This document shows, one piece after another, positions 59,601-64,000 of a stretch of DNA of 64,000 bases (its first letter is position 1; every line of letters starts with the position of its first letter). The DNA lies in contig NC_088299.1 in NCBI RefSeq assembly GCF_032854445.1, positions 11,527,608-11,591,607 on the forward strand, in the 5' to 3' direction. The position numbers and the translations under genes are program-made. Source of the DNA: Liolophura sinensis. Taxonomy: Eukaryota; Mollusca; Polyplacophora; Chitonida; Chitonidae. The notes beneath the pieces are model-generated. The model was not told the origin of the DNA, did not search any database, and saw only the letters and a program-made list of their open reading frames with translations.

Positions 59601-62600
59601 TGAATGACATGAGATATAACTCTCATAGCAACAGCTGTGATGTCATGATATTACGTCTATAGCCCACCTGCCTATCTCATGTAATGCACAACTCAGGTAA
59701 TCTCTCAAGTCTCACACGATGAATGTCATTACCATAACCAGTGACACATAGGAATATACCTTATAGGTAACCATTATAGAGATACAATCTTCAAACTTAC
59801 AAACAGCACAACATAAAGCCTGCATGTCATGGTGATTTCATACATTTTTCAAGCAAACTCTGCGCAGATGTGAGTGTGTTGTAAATTAATAACTTGAACT
59901 TATAACCTGGCAGGTAAAAACTGCCTCGGTGCTTTGGTCAGGATTACACCAAGCATTAAAGATTACCCCTAACCCTGGCTGACATTCACTGTAGTTAAAT
60001 ACTGAGTAAGGTATAAAACTAGAAGCTAATCAATCAATCAATCTGGTTCAAAAATGTCAAAGTGAGAATTGTTCACAGCGCTGATGCGGATGATGATAAC
60101 AGATGCCATCATGTTACAGGTGTAACATTAAAGGTAATTCACAAAACAAGTTGCTTAATTCACAGCTTTCGTGTATACAACAAACCACAGTAGTGCACTG
60201 CATCACCTCACTCATGTAAATGAACAATGTGAACGTACTGTGTAAGTCACTATATACATGTTTCCAGTTCACTGACTGAGGCACCCATTTTATGGAGAGA
60301 GGTTGTGGGGCAGACTGACATCGGTGCATCATGACGTCTGGATTATTACCTCCACGGTTAGAGAGGAAATATTTGCACAGATTGATGTCCATATGGGAGT
60401 ATTTTATATATGTAGTAGGCCGACTGTGCACACCTATATAAATGTACACATATTGATACACGATGGAAATACACACAACCCTGAGTAAGGTTCTATTTAC
60501 ATGCAAACTGAACCAAAAACATGAAAAGTTGGTCCTAAATGATTTCTTACACTTTATTTATTTATATATTTCTATATATATATATATATATATTATTTAT
60601 TAAAACAGTCTTCTTACACTTGATGGACAGTACTTAATACTGGGATGTAAAGTTGAAGCTTTTCATAGTACAGTACATACACCTACATGTGCAGTGTAGC
60701 GGCCGGTTCACATATATACTTCCTATATGATTGCACTACTTTTTGCAATGTAGCGGCCAGTTCACACATACTTCCTATGTGTTTGCACCACTTTTTGCAG
60801 TGTAGCGGCCAGTTCACAGGTACTTCCTATATGATTGCACTACTTTCTGCAGCCAGATTCATGCTTCCTTCATGTAAAGTATCTGACCCACAATTCAGTC
60901 CATGAATACATTACATGTATTCAATCTGTTTGATCTTCAGCTCTATTGATCTTTGAAAAAGTTCGTGAGTTATTTTCTTTTTCTTTTTTTTTCTGAATGG
61001 TACAATGATATCAACAATTTTCAGCACCAAATATAGTATTTTACGACTTTAATTATTCGTCTTTCGACAGGCATTTTATTGAATGCATTGTTAGGGTGCA
61101 AACAGCATACATAAACATGTACGAGTACATATTGATTATATTAAATACATTTACTTTAAAGCTTTTTGCCTCTTTGCACCTGATGGATTGCTAGTATTAA
61201 CAACATACTGTTGAAGTTTTCACAGATGTGCAAACATGTACTACTAGGCTGGGTAAATCTGGCGTTGTCCCAATGACAGTTGTCCCCATGTAAGTTGTCC
61301 CCATGACAATTGTCCCCCTATTTAAAACAGCCTGAGTCAGACAGGAAACATGGAATTCGTTGATTGTTCACTGGTAATGACAACTGACAAACATAATTAA
61401 AGATGTGTCAGTGAATTATTTCAACTCTAAAGAAAAGAGAAACAACTCCATACCTATTTATGGTATAAATACGTAAATAAATATTCCATGAATATAATAA
61501 TAAATGTGCACACAACAAAATACGCTGGAGTAGACTTGAGTAAGTGAATGGAAACTGTATAGCACACACACAACAATAATCACCATATTCAGATAGTATT
61601 ATTCGGGTCATGGAGTATAATACTCCCAATGGACATCAGGCCAAATGTGCAAATATTAGGTGTATCCAATGAATCACTACACTGTATGGTATTCAAACAT
61701 AACAATAAACCTTTCTGACCTTTGACATAGGTGTGGTGAGGTTGCGAGTGACTATTAAGTACTGACTCCCGCACAAGTCTACTTTTCCCATGGTTCTTTT
61801 TTTAACAGTATTGTGTGTGACCCTACAATACGAGGGTGGGGCTATGGCAATCATGCTTGTTCCACTTTTATCAACCCTGGCTATGTAGTAAACAGCAAGT
61901 AGGTATATATGATGATAACATTGGTTTAAATAAGCCTAAATTATACCCCATTAGAGTTAAACACCCAAACCAGGGCTAGAATGTGTCCTGTAGAAGCAGC
62001 CATGATTGCTATCCCTGAATCAGGTTTATAACGGATTGCCTCGCACAGGGATAAAGCCAGAGGAGGCCTAAGAGCACATTTAGCCTGATGAAAGGAGAAT
62101 CTACCACATCAACTGTGTCACCCTAAAATTTCACCCACAAAAGTGCATTTTTAAAGGCAAATAAATGTCAAAAAATAATATTTTTGGTGTTAAACCTTAC
62201 AATTTTCCAGTATAATATCATCCAATGTTCCAAGCAGACCTCAAAACACCTTTCTAAAATCAGTAAAACTCTCAGAAACAGGAAAAATACGCAAGTTAGT
62301 CATGGACGAAATTTGTGGTCATTTACGGTGTGTGACTTCACACTTGAAATTCTACCATGAAATGATCCTGGCTGTAGCAGTTCATTTGTTGGCATAATAA
62401 CAAATCTGAATTCAACTATAATGTAGTTCTTCTATTTACTACTTTAGTTGAGAACGATTCCAAATATCCCACTTACAGGACAGGCCTCAGGTATAAGGAT
62501 GAAAGAATTTCCATTAGGTTAAGTCAAATCCACTACCCCTCATCTGCACATAACAAACTTGACAAAATACTAAATTGGGATTTGAACCCACAATCTCATT

Positions 62601-62915
62601 GGCCAAGTTCACATACAGAACTCTGGACATAAGCTTGCCTTTGACATGTGTACCTGACAGATAACGAAGATACCTACATGCCTGATTAATACTACCTCTG
62701 ATCAGACTTATCGCGAATCCCCAGATACGGTCCATAAATACTCCTAGTGATAACACTCAGACATCAGACTTACTTCATCCCCAACTATTCACCTGCACAG
62801 ACCTGCAGTCTAATGTCAAACAAAGTTTAAAGTCACAAATATATATGTAGCTTCATGTAAGACAGTTTAATGTCACCAATAGTTTAATGCCTAATCACTA
62901 TATAACATGCACTCA

Positions 62916-62954
<39 letters not shown>

Positions 62955-63093
62955 AGGACAGACAGGGGCAAATTCAGATGCCCACACTGCATTTGCAGAG
63001 GCATAATAAGAATACAAACTCTAGCCGTACTCACCGATCACACAGTGCACTCTAACAGACAGCTGGGTCCTCAGGATTAGCGCATTCTTTCTC
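21105..63093 (-). CDS. FHOD: FHOD-family formin (FH1/FH2 domain-containing), 22 exons, 5' end missing
   Basis: Exons in transcription order: 63093-63035, 45701-45634, 43243-43138, 42024-41930, 40844-40733, 40335-40241, 38638-38495, 38096-38041, 37733-37560, 37314-37184, 36109-35213, 33263-32155, 29516-29364, 28561-28376, 27821-27702, 27307-27146, 26919-26801, 26469-26395, 25899-25707, 25347-25230, 24858-24706, 21178-21105. All introns are GT-AG and the phases join into 1465 codons ending in TGA. Approximate residues in this fragment: GBD/FH3 armadillo 1-240; Ser/Asn/Gln-rich linker 240-860; FH1 870-950; FH2 960-1360; DAD tail 1400-1465. Formins of this family bind actin barbed ends through FH2 and profilin-actin through FH1, and are relieved of DAD-FH3 inhibition by Rho/ROCK signalling. 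Resemblance is to both human FHOD1 and FHOD3; a single invertebrate Fhod is likely. Confidence 0.97.
23127..23344. mobile_element. MITE, AATTCTTCAACC-end family, second subtype
   Basis: Left end CATAATTCTTCAACCTTTGC; right end GAGAAGGTTGAAGATTTAG, its imperfect inverse. The interior differs from the 9761 type but matches the partial copy at 5145-5297. Confidence 0.72.
24147..24254. repeat. 31-bp tandem repeat, 3.4 copies
   Basis: Near-perfect copies of CATACAAAATTTCTGACCTC then AGAACTATACT in the last FHOD intron. Confidence 0.93.
24706..24858 (-). CDS. FHOD: FHOD exon (21st), DAD
   Basis: Encodes [34 protein letters not shown] and [12 protein letters not shown], matching the human FHOD1 DAD (DEIMDLLVQSVTK ... 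RKRSRGNRKS). It ends at a perfect donor, CTT|GTAAGT. Without that splice the frame would read a further 13 codons to TAA at about 24664, giving an alternative tail. Confidence 0.95.
25132..25200 (-). mobile_element. SINE internal fragment, antisense
   Basis: GAGCCCGGGAAGTAACCCAAG, ACCATCCGCAGGTTGCTGAC and AGACCTTCCCA, from the middle of the SINE. Lies in the 24859-25229 intron, about 30 bases from exon 25230-25347. Confidence 0.7.
25230..25347 (-). CDS. FHOD: FHOD exon (20th), pre-DAD linker
   Basis: Encodes [39 protein letters not shown]. Acceptor TGTCAATAG, donor [15 protein letters not shown] and the GQKSRR segment look like the start of the FHOD C-terminal regulatory region. Confidence 0.92.
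25707..25899 (-). CDS. FHOD: FHOD exon (19th), end of FH2
   Basis: Encodes [60 protein letters not shown]. Closely matches human ([20 protein letters not shown] ... ERNKTRGRMI). Donor GTGAGT. Confidence 0.97.
25985..26050. repeat. 15-bp tandem repeat, about 4.5 copies
   Basis: Repeats of ATTTACATAATGCTC (or ATTTGCATAATGCTC) in the 25900-26394 intron. Confidence 0.85.
26395..26469 (-). CDS. FHOD: FHOD exon (18th), FH2
   Basis: Encodes [24 protein letters not shown], in the position of human FLAQCARRVAMLRIVHRRV. Acceptor TTGTTACAG, donor GTAACG; Arg codons are split at both ends. Confidence 0.94.
26801..26919 (-). CDS. FHOD: FHOD exon (17th), FH2
   Basis: Encodes [39 protein letters not shown]. 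Follows RCAK as in human (RCAKVDFEQL). Acceptor TTTGACAG, donor GTAAAC. Confidence 0.95.
27146..27307 (-). CDS. FHOD: FHOD exon (16th), FH2
   Basis: 54 codons: [51 protein letters not shown]. Conserved with human (VKDTVRRQSLLHHLC). Donor GTAAGC. Confidence 0.96.
27467..27663. mobile_element. MITE (TACTGTAATTCTTCAACC family), copy 2
   Basis: Starts CTGTAATTCTTCAACCTTTT; shares GAAGCCCTGACACTGGCC, GTAGTTTTGTCTCCAAAATC and CACTGAAAGTTGCTCTTTT. It fills half of the 394-bp FHOD intron 27308-27701 and ends about 38 bases past the donor. Confidence 0.78.
27702..27821 (-). CDS. FHOD: FHOD exon (15th), FH2 with GNFLNG motif
   Basis: 40 codons: [45 protein letters not shown] is the FH2 signature (GNYMN in other formins). 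Acceptor GTTCACAG, donor GTAGGT. Confidence 0.97.
27822..29363 (-). other. Two FHOD introns around exon 28376-28561
   Basis: 27822-28375 has a TTTTG-rich run near 27965-28010. 28562-29363 has a weak tandem of ACCACTGTTCA / TCGATATGT motifs near 28820-28970 and a copy of the CAGCACAA...GTAATATTTTA dispersed repeat near 29245-29330. No other exon is supported. Confidence 0.6.
28376..28561 (-). CDS. FHOD: FHOD exon (14th), FH2
   Basis: 62 codons: [59 protein letters not shown]. Very close to human FHOD. Acceptor TGTTTTCAG, donor GTGAAG. Confidence 0.97.
29364..29516 (-). CDS. FHOD: FHOD exon (13th), FH2
   Basis: 51 codons: [46 protein letters not shown]. The Ile of [10 protein letters not shown] is the conserved FH2 actin-contact position (the FHOD1 I705 equivalent by remembered alignment). 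Donor GTTTGT. Confidence 0.96.
29517..32154 (-). other. FHOD intron (2.6 kb) within FH2
   Basis: Contains a short tandem of ACAGAAACACCATGA-like units (29750-30090) and the MITE at 30786-30921. Human FHOD3 has a small muscle-specific exon in FH2; I saw no convincing equivalent here. Confidence 0.65.
30786..30921. mobile_element. Short MITE with 25-28 bp terminal inverted repeats
   Basis: Left end GGGTCCTCTTTCACAAAACT TTGTAA; right end TTACGAAGTTTTATGAAAGT GGCGCC, its inverse. About 135 bp. A worn relative lies at 1160-1280. Confidence 0.75.
32155..33263 (-). CDS. FHOD: FHOD exon (12th), linker, FH1 and start of FH2
   Basis: 1109 bases, starting [18 protein letters not shown] charged helix with [17 protein letters not shown] and [15 protein letters not shown] matches the FHOD block just before FH1. 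FH1 then has polyproline runs of 5, 7, 8 and 5 spaced by MMGG or GA, the usual profilin-binding layout. FH2 opens with [12 protein letters not shown] and ends the exon at [12 protein letters not shown]. Acceptor CTCTGTTAG, donor GTAAGT. Confidence 0.97.
33815..33857. repeat. (AT)n microsatellite
   Basis: About 20 AT units with a few interruptions at the left edge. Confidence 0.93.
34340..34880. repeat. Minisatellite, about 32-bp unit, about 16 copies
   Basis: Unit ATGAAGAAATGGAGTGTGCA then TTTATGAATCAG. The first copies have a 39-bp form containing TTCCTGGTTCCA, so the array shows two subfamilies. Intronic in FHOD. Confidence 0.88.
35213..36109 (-). CDS. FHOD: FHOD exon (11th), long Ser/Asn-rich linker
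   Basis: An 897-base exon: [31 protein letters not shown], polar low-complexity sequence with Asn runs ([25 protein letters not shown]), then [15 protein letters not shown] and [12 protein letters not shown]. Acceptor CCCTGCAG, donor GTAAGA. Probably disordered; the ISPRQ/RRSRR-type Ser/Arg stretches resemble kinase-target linkers, but no site is assigned. Confidence 0.9.
36331..36664. repeat. 12-bp minisatellite, about 26 copies, in FHOD intron
   Basis: Unit TCTGAAAGCACT or TCTGAAAGCATT with occasional GG variants. The period is a multiple of three, so several frames on both strands stay open. Lies in the 36110-37183 intron, about 220 bases upstream (in transcription) of the 897-bp exon. 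Confidence 0.92.
37184..37314 (-). CDS. FHOD: FHOD exon (10th), linker
   Basis: Encodes [20 protein letters not shown] then a Ser/Pro-rich segment ([17 protein letters not shown]). Acceptor TTCTTGTAG, donor GTGAGT; phases fit both neighbours. Confidence 0.85.
37560..37733 (-). CDS. FHOD: FHOD exon (9th), linker
   Basis: Basic, Gln-rich linker: [20 protein letters not shown] and [14 protein letters not shown]. Assigned by splice sites (acceptor AACTATAG, donor GTGAGT) and by frame continuity with both neighbours; sequence conservation here is low. Confidence 0.85.
38041..38096 (-). CDS. FHOD: FHOD exon (8th), linker
   Basis: Encodes [18 protein letters not shown], following QIYE as human has NIYEVALRHEDGDE. 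Acceptor TTTTTCAG, donor GTGAGT. Confidence 0.88.
38495..38638 (-). CDS. FHOD: FHOD exon (7th), end of FH3
   Basis: 48 codons: [48 protein letters not shown]. Conserved with human (LPDQDTFYDVVDCLEELGI). Phase 0 at both ends; acceptor ATGTACAG, donor GTCAGT. Confidence 0.95.
38639..39149 (-). other. FHOD intron remainder beyond the splice-donor array
   Basis: AT-rich unique sequence from the last array copy to the acceptor ATGTACAG at 38639-38640. It begins just past the distal donor (GTAGGAGTAT). Nothing else recognised. Confidence 0.75.
39150..40273 (-). repeat. FHOD: 57-bp in-frame minisatellite carrying exon end plus splice donor (21 copies)
   Basis: On the FHOD strand each full unit encodes [19 protein letters not shown]: 33 bases of exon, then an intron-like 24 bases that begin GTAGGGGTAG and end GGCTCTCAG. 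There are 21 copies counting the exon's own: 18 at full length and 3 shortened by 24 bases (reading [11 protein letters not shown] or [11 protein letters not shown]-type). GT donors are kept in 17 copies, lost by deletion in three and by a GT-to-TT change in one (LVNKLGVV). Two donors read GTACGG. The frame is open from 40312 to the last copy, where a 1-base deletion makes TGA at about 39179-39181. Confidence 0.93.
40241..40335 (-). CDS. FHOD: FHOD exon (6th), FH3; 3' end amplified as a minisatellite
   Basis: Encodes [20 protein letters not shown] then [11 protein letters not shown]. The end given is the first GT donor met in transcription (AAG|GTAGGG). The last 33 bases, the donor and 24 intron bases form the 57-bp unit of the array at 39150-40273, so the true 3' end may lie at any of 16 later donors. 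Splicing at the first donor gives [13 protein letters not shown], collinear with human LVNKTLSGLPDQD, which favours this end. Confidence 0.9.
40733..40844 (-). CDS. FHOD: FHOD exon (5th), FH3
   Basis: Encodes [20 protein letters not shown] then [17 protein letters not shown]. Acceptor TGTTTACAG, donor GTAAGA. Confidence 0.96.
41035..41229. mobile_element. MITE (TACTGTAATTCTTCAACC family), copy 3
   Basis: Left end TACAGTAATTCGTCAACATT; right end GGAAATGGTTGAGGAACTAG. Shares GTTTTATCTCCAAAATCAA and CACTGAAAGTAGATCTTTCA. Confidence 0.78.
41578..41622. repeat. (TA)n microsatellite
   Basis: About 22 uninterrupted TA units. Confidence 0.96.
41930..42024 (-). CDS. FHOD: FHOD exon (4th), FH3
   Basis: Encodes [19 protein letters not shown] and [12 protein letters not shown], conserved with human ([15 protein letters not shown]). 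Acceptor TTTCAG, donor GTGAGT. Confidence 0.96.
42025..43137 (-). other. FHOD intron (1.1 kb)
   Basis: Contains a G run at about 42188-42204; otherwise unique AT-rich sequence with no recognised feature. Confidence 0.65.
43138..43243 (-). CDS. FHOD: FHOD exon (3rd), FH3
   Basis: Encodes [20 protein letters not shown] then [15 protein letters not shown], almost identical to human FHOD. Donor GTGAGT. Confidence 0.97.
43244..45633 (-). other. FHOD intron (2.4 kb)
   Basis: Contains a TTTA run and a worn antisense SINE fragment (44065-44190; ACCCATGACCAACCGCAGGC), a two-copy 36-bp repeat (about 44700-44770; GTAAATGCATGTTTTT) and a MITE (45112-45302). No extra exon recognised. Confidence 0.65.
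45112..45302. mobile_element. MITE (TACTGTAATTCTTCAACC family), copy 4
   Basis: The left end is worn. The right end reads CATATGCAAACAGGTTGAGG AAATACGGTA, the best-preserved right inverted repeat of the family. Interior TTCTGTGTCAACTGATAAAA and CAATCCAACCACTGTAG. Confidence 0.75.
45634..45701 (-). CDS. FHOD: FHOD exon (2nd), GBD/FH3
   Basis: Encodes [23 protein letters not shown], conserved with vertebrate FHOD. Acceptor TCTTTTGCAG, donor GTAAGA. Confidence 0.95.
45868..45942 (-). mobile_element. SINE 3' fragment, antisense
   Basis: TTATTTATTTGCTTGGCGTC, TACTCAAGAATGTTTCGACG, GGCCAGCATTATGGTGGGAG. Confidence 0.75.
46335..46432 (+). mobile_element. Possible worn tRNA-derived SINE head
   Basis: GCTGGCTCATTTGCCTAAAG TGTTGGACTC resembles the A-box and D/anticodon arm of a tRNA, followed about 45 bases later by GAATTCAAAGCC, a decayed box B. 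Not a functional tRNA. Confidence 0.4.
47943..48160. mobile_element. MITE (TACTGTAATTCTTCAACC family), copy 5
   Basis: Left end TACTGTAATTCTTTGACC; right end CATATGCGAAATGGTTATA. Full interior: TAGACTGATAAAATTATAC, GAAGCCTTGTAATTTGC, TAGTCTTGTCTCCAAAATC. Confidence 0.8.
50702..50846 (-). mobile_element. SINE 3' two thirds, antisense
   Basis: GATTTGATTGGTGTTTTACA, TACTCAAGAATATTTCACTT, GGTGGCCAGCATTATCGTGG, AACCCAGGACCATCCACAGG, TTGCTGGCAGACC. The best-preserved antisense copy in the large intron. Confidence 0.8.
52775..52905 (-). mobile_element. Old SINE copy, antisense
   Basis: TATTTATTTATTTCTATATT, GCTCCAGAATTTTTCACTTA TACAATGGCAG, GTAGGAAGGAA, GAGGGTAAACCA: the SINE order with many substitutions. 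Confidence 0.55.
54348..54472 (+). mobile_element. SINE 3' half, sense, facing an inverted copy
   Basis: CCACGGTCATGAGTTCCCCC, CTCCCACCATAATGCTGGCC, GTGAAATATTCTTGAGTATG, GCGTAAAACAGCAATCAAAT. Its tail faces the tail of the copy at 54535-54690. Confidence 0.8.
54535..54690 (-). mobile_element. SINE 3' half, antisense, facing an inverted copy
   Basis: TTATTTATTTATTTGGTTGG, GGTGTTTTACGCTGTATTCA AGAATATTTCA, GAGGAAACTTGGCAGAGC, AACCCACGACCATCAGCAGG. Together with 54348-54472 it forms a tail-to-tail inverted pair with a spacer of about 60 bp. Confidence 0.8.
57725..58330. repeat. Degenerate tandem repeat, about 28-bp unit, about 20 copies
   Basis: Units of CTAACCAAATACCAGGAGTT CTAGA with strong drift at both ends. 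Within the 17-kb FHOD intron. Confidence 0.8.
60693..60855. repeat. About 57-bp tandem repeat, 2.8 copies
   Basis: Unit CAGTGTAGCGGCCAGTTCAC then TACTTCCTATATGATTGCAC and TACTTTTTG. In the 17-kb FHOD intron. Confidence 0.88.
62120..62330. repeat. Dispersed repeat shared with 18475-18660
   Basis: Shares AATTTTCCAGTATAATATC, CCTCAAAACACCTTTCT and AAGTTAGTCATGGACGAAAT in the same order. Confidence 0.65.
62918..62952. repeat. (AC)n microsatellite
   Basis: About 16 perfect AC units, ending 82 bases 3' (in transcription) of exon 63035-63093. Confidence 0.95.
63035..63093 (-). CDS. FHOD: FHOD exon (1st in window), GBD/FH3
   Basis: Encodes [19 protein letters not shown], matching human FHOD3 ([19 protein letters not shown]). 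Acceptor TTTTACTACCAG, donor GTGAGT. The last base starts a Glu codon completed 17.3 kb downstream. Confidence 0.93.
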
Positions 63094-63759
63094 CTGGTAG
63101 TAAAATAAAAAAAACAGGTAGGAATTATAATCCAGCTAAACACTGAAAAAAAAAAACATGATGAAAGGCATTTTTTTTATCTCTAAAAAAAAGCAAGCAA
63201 TCAATGATGCACTCAAGTTTCTTTATTTTTAGAAACACTGTCCCCTGAAGAATCAAGAATAGCAGCAATCACAGTAAGAATGTCAGTCACAGTACTATGT
63301 CACTTTGTCTAAGCATATATACATGTACATGTAAAGTTGTCTGTGTCAAATCATCATGCCAAATTCCCTTTTTACAGTAAATGTTTTGTGGACTAGCTGA
63401 TACTACAGACGATTTTGTATGCATGCTTTTTCTTTATTTTTTTTTTTACAACTTCAAGCTCATTTCACCAAAATACACCTTTCACTTGTATGTTTAGCCC
63501 AACAAGATTATTTAGAAGTAAAAAAAAATCATGTACATGTTGTTCGCAAAGGTGAATATTACCCTACTAAAACCTTAATAATAAACTGTCCGTTAAAACC
63601 CACCAATCACTCCATAAATAAATAAAGAAAACAAAAAACCTACAGAACTACATGTAACTGCCAGTAATATTTAAGCTATCAACTAACTTTCAGCTATTTA
63701 TTTGTTTAGTTACTTGACTGTGTCTTCGCCTTGCTGAGATGCTATTTCACTTGAAAATT

Positions 63760-63910
63760 CAATTTAGTCTAGTGGTGGAGGTGTGGACTTCTATGCGGGA
63801 GATCACTGGTTCAAATCCCAAACTGGTAAGCCCTGTTACACAACCCTTGTCAGGTTAATGGGCTGAAGAAAACAGCGAGAACGGCATAAAGCATCGCGCT
63901 TAACAAAGTA
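63760..63910 (+). mobile_element. tRNA-derived SINE head, second family
   Basis: TAGTCTAGTGGTGGAGG (box A-like, 63765-63781) and GGTTCAAATCC (box B, 63808-63818) are spaced as in a tRNA, followed by non-tRNA sequence (TGTTACACAACCCTTGTCAG). A cloverleaf could not be closed, so this is a SINE or pseudo-tRNA rather than a tRNA gene. Confidence 0.55.
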
Positions 63911-64000
63911 CATCATTACGAGAACTCTCCTCACTTAAAGCAATGGACTGGTGTTTCCTAGAGTTAGATATCTTCATGAACACTCAATGTGATATACATC

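Larger units (their letters stand above)
45702..63034 (-). other. FHOD intron of 17.3 kb
   Basis: Separates VHCVI from EKLLN; the Glu codon is split as G|AA. It holds SINE copies, a MITE, microsatellites and two short tandem arrays listed separately. I looked for nested genes on both strands and recognised none; the longest ORF (46341-46769, +, 142 codons) matches nothing I know. Confidence 0.7.

Noticed and set aside
62540-62640. GGGTTCAAATCCC on the - strand as a tRNA box B
   Set aside because: No convincing box A at tRNA spacing and no acceptor stem; perhaps a decayed SINE, not strong enough to list.
63765-63830. Possible tRNA gene
   Set aside because: Box A and box B are present, but a closed acceptor stem and cloverleaf could not be made, and non-tRNA sequence follows as in SINEs.

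Overview
The window looks like nuclear DNA from a lophotrochozoan animal, most likely a bivalve mollusc. It is AT-rich, has long introns with GT-AG boundaries, and carries tRNA-derived SINEs, short inverted-repeat elements (MITEs) and many minisatellites. The species call rests on repeat style and gene structure, so it is tentative. All gene calls were made by reading exons by eye and comparing them with remembered human family members. No search was run.

Two protein-coding genes are recognised, arranged tail to tail, and both run off the window. On the + strand, 148-11106 holds the last 13 exons (566 codons, intact frame, stop TGA) of MARCHF6/TEB4. This is the polytopic ER-membrane E3 ubiquitin ligase homologous to yeast Doa10. 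The RING-CH end lies to the left of the window. On the - strand, 63093-21105 holds the last 22 exons (1465 codons, intact frame, stop TGA) of an FHOD-family formin. They cover most of the GBD/FH3 armadillo region, a long Ser/Asn-rich linker, the FH1 polyproline region, the complete FH2 actin-assembly domain and the C-terminal autoregulatory (DAD) tail. Its N-terminal exons lie to the right of the window. The two proteins have unrelated roles (ER-associated degradation; actin cable assembly), and their adjacency implies no shared pathway.

Layout: 1-11106 MARCHF6 exons and introns; 11107 to about 12640 its probable 3' UTR, filled by a 97-bp minisatellite; about 12640-18720 intergenic, with a 50-bp and a 38-bp minisatellite and SINE copies; about 18720-21104 probable FHOD 3' UTR; 21105-45701 FHOD exons 2-22 as seen here; 45702-63034 one 17.3-kb FHOD intron; 63035-63093 the first FHOD exon in the window; 63094-64000 the next intron, with a tRNA-like SINE head.

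The most unusual structure is at 39150-40273. The 3' end of one FHOD exon, its 5' splice site and the first 24 bases of the intron have been amplified together as a 57-bp (19-codon) minisatellite of 21 copies. Seventeen copies keep a GT splice donor, and the reading frame stays open through all copies except the last. Use of different donors would give FHOD proteins differing by multiples of 19 (or 11) residues inside the FH3 domain. The final copy has a one-base deletion that places a stop just before its donor.
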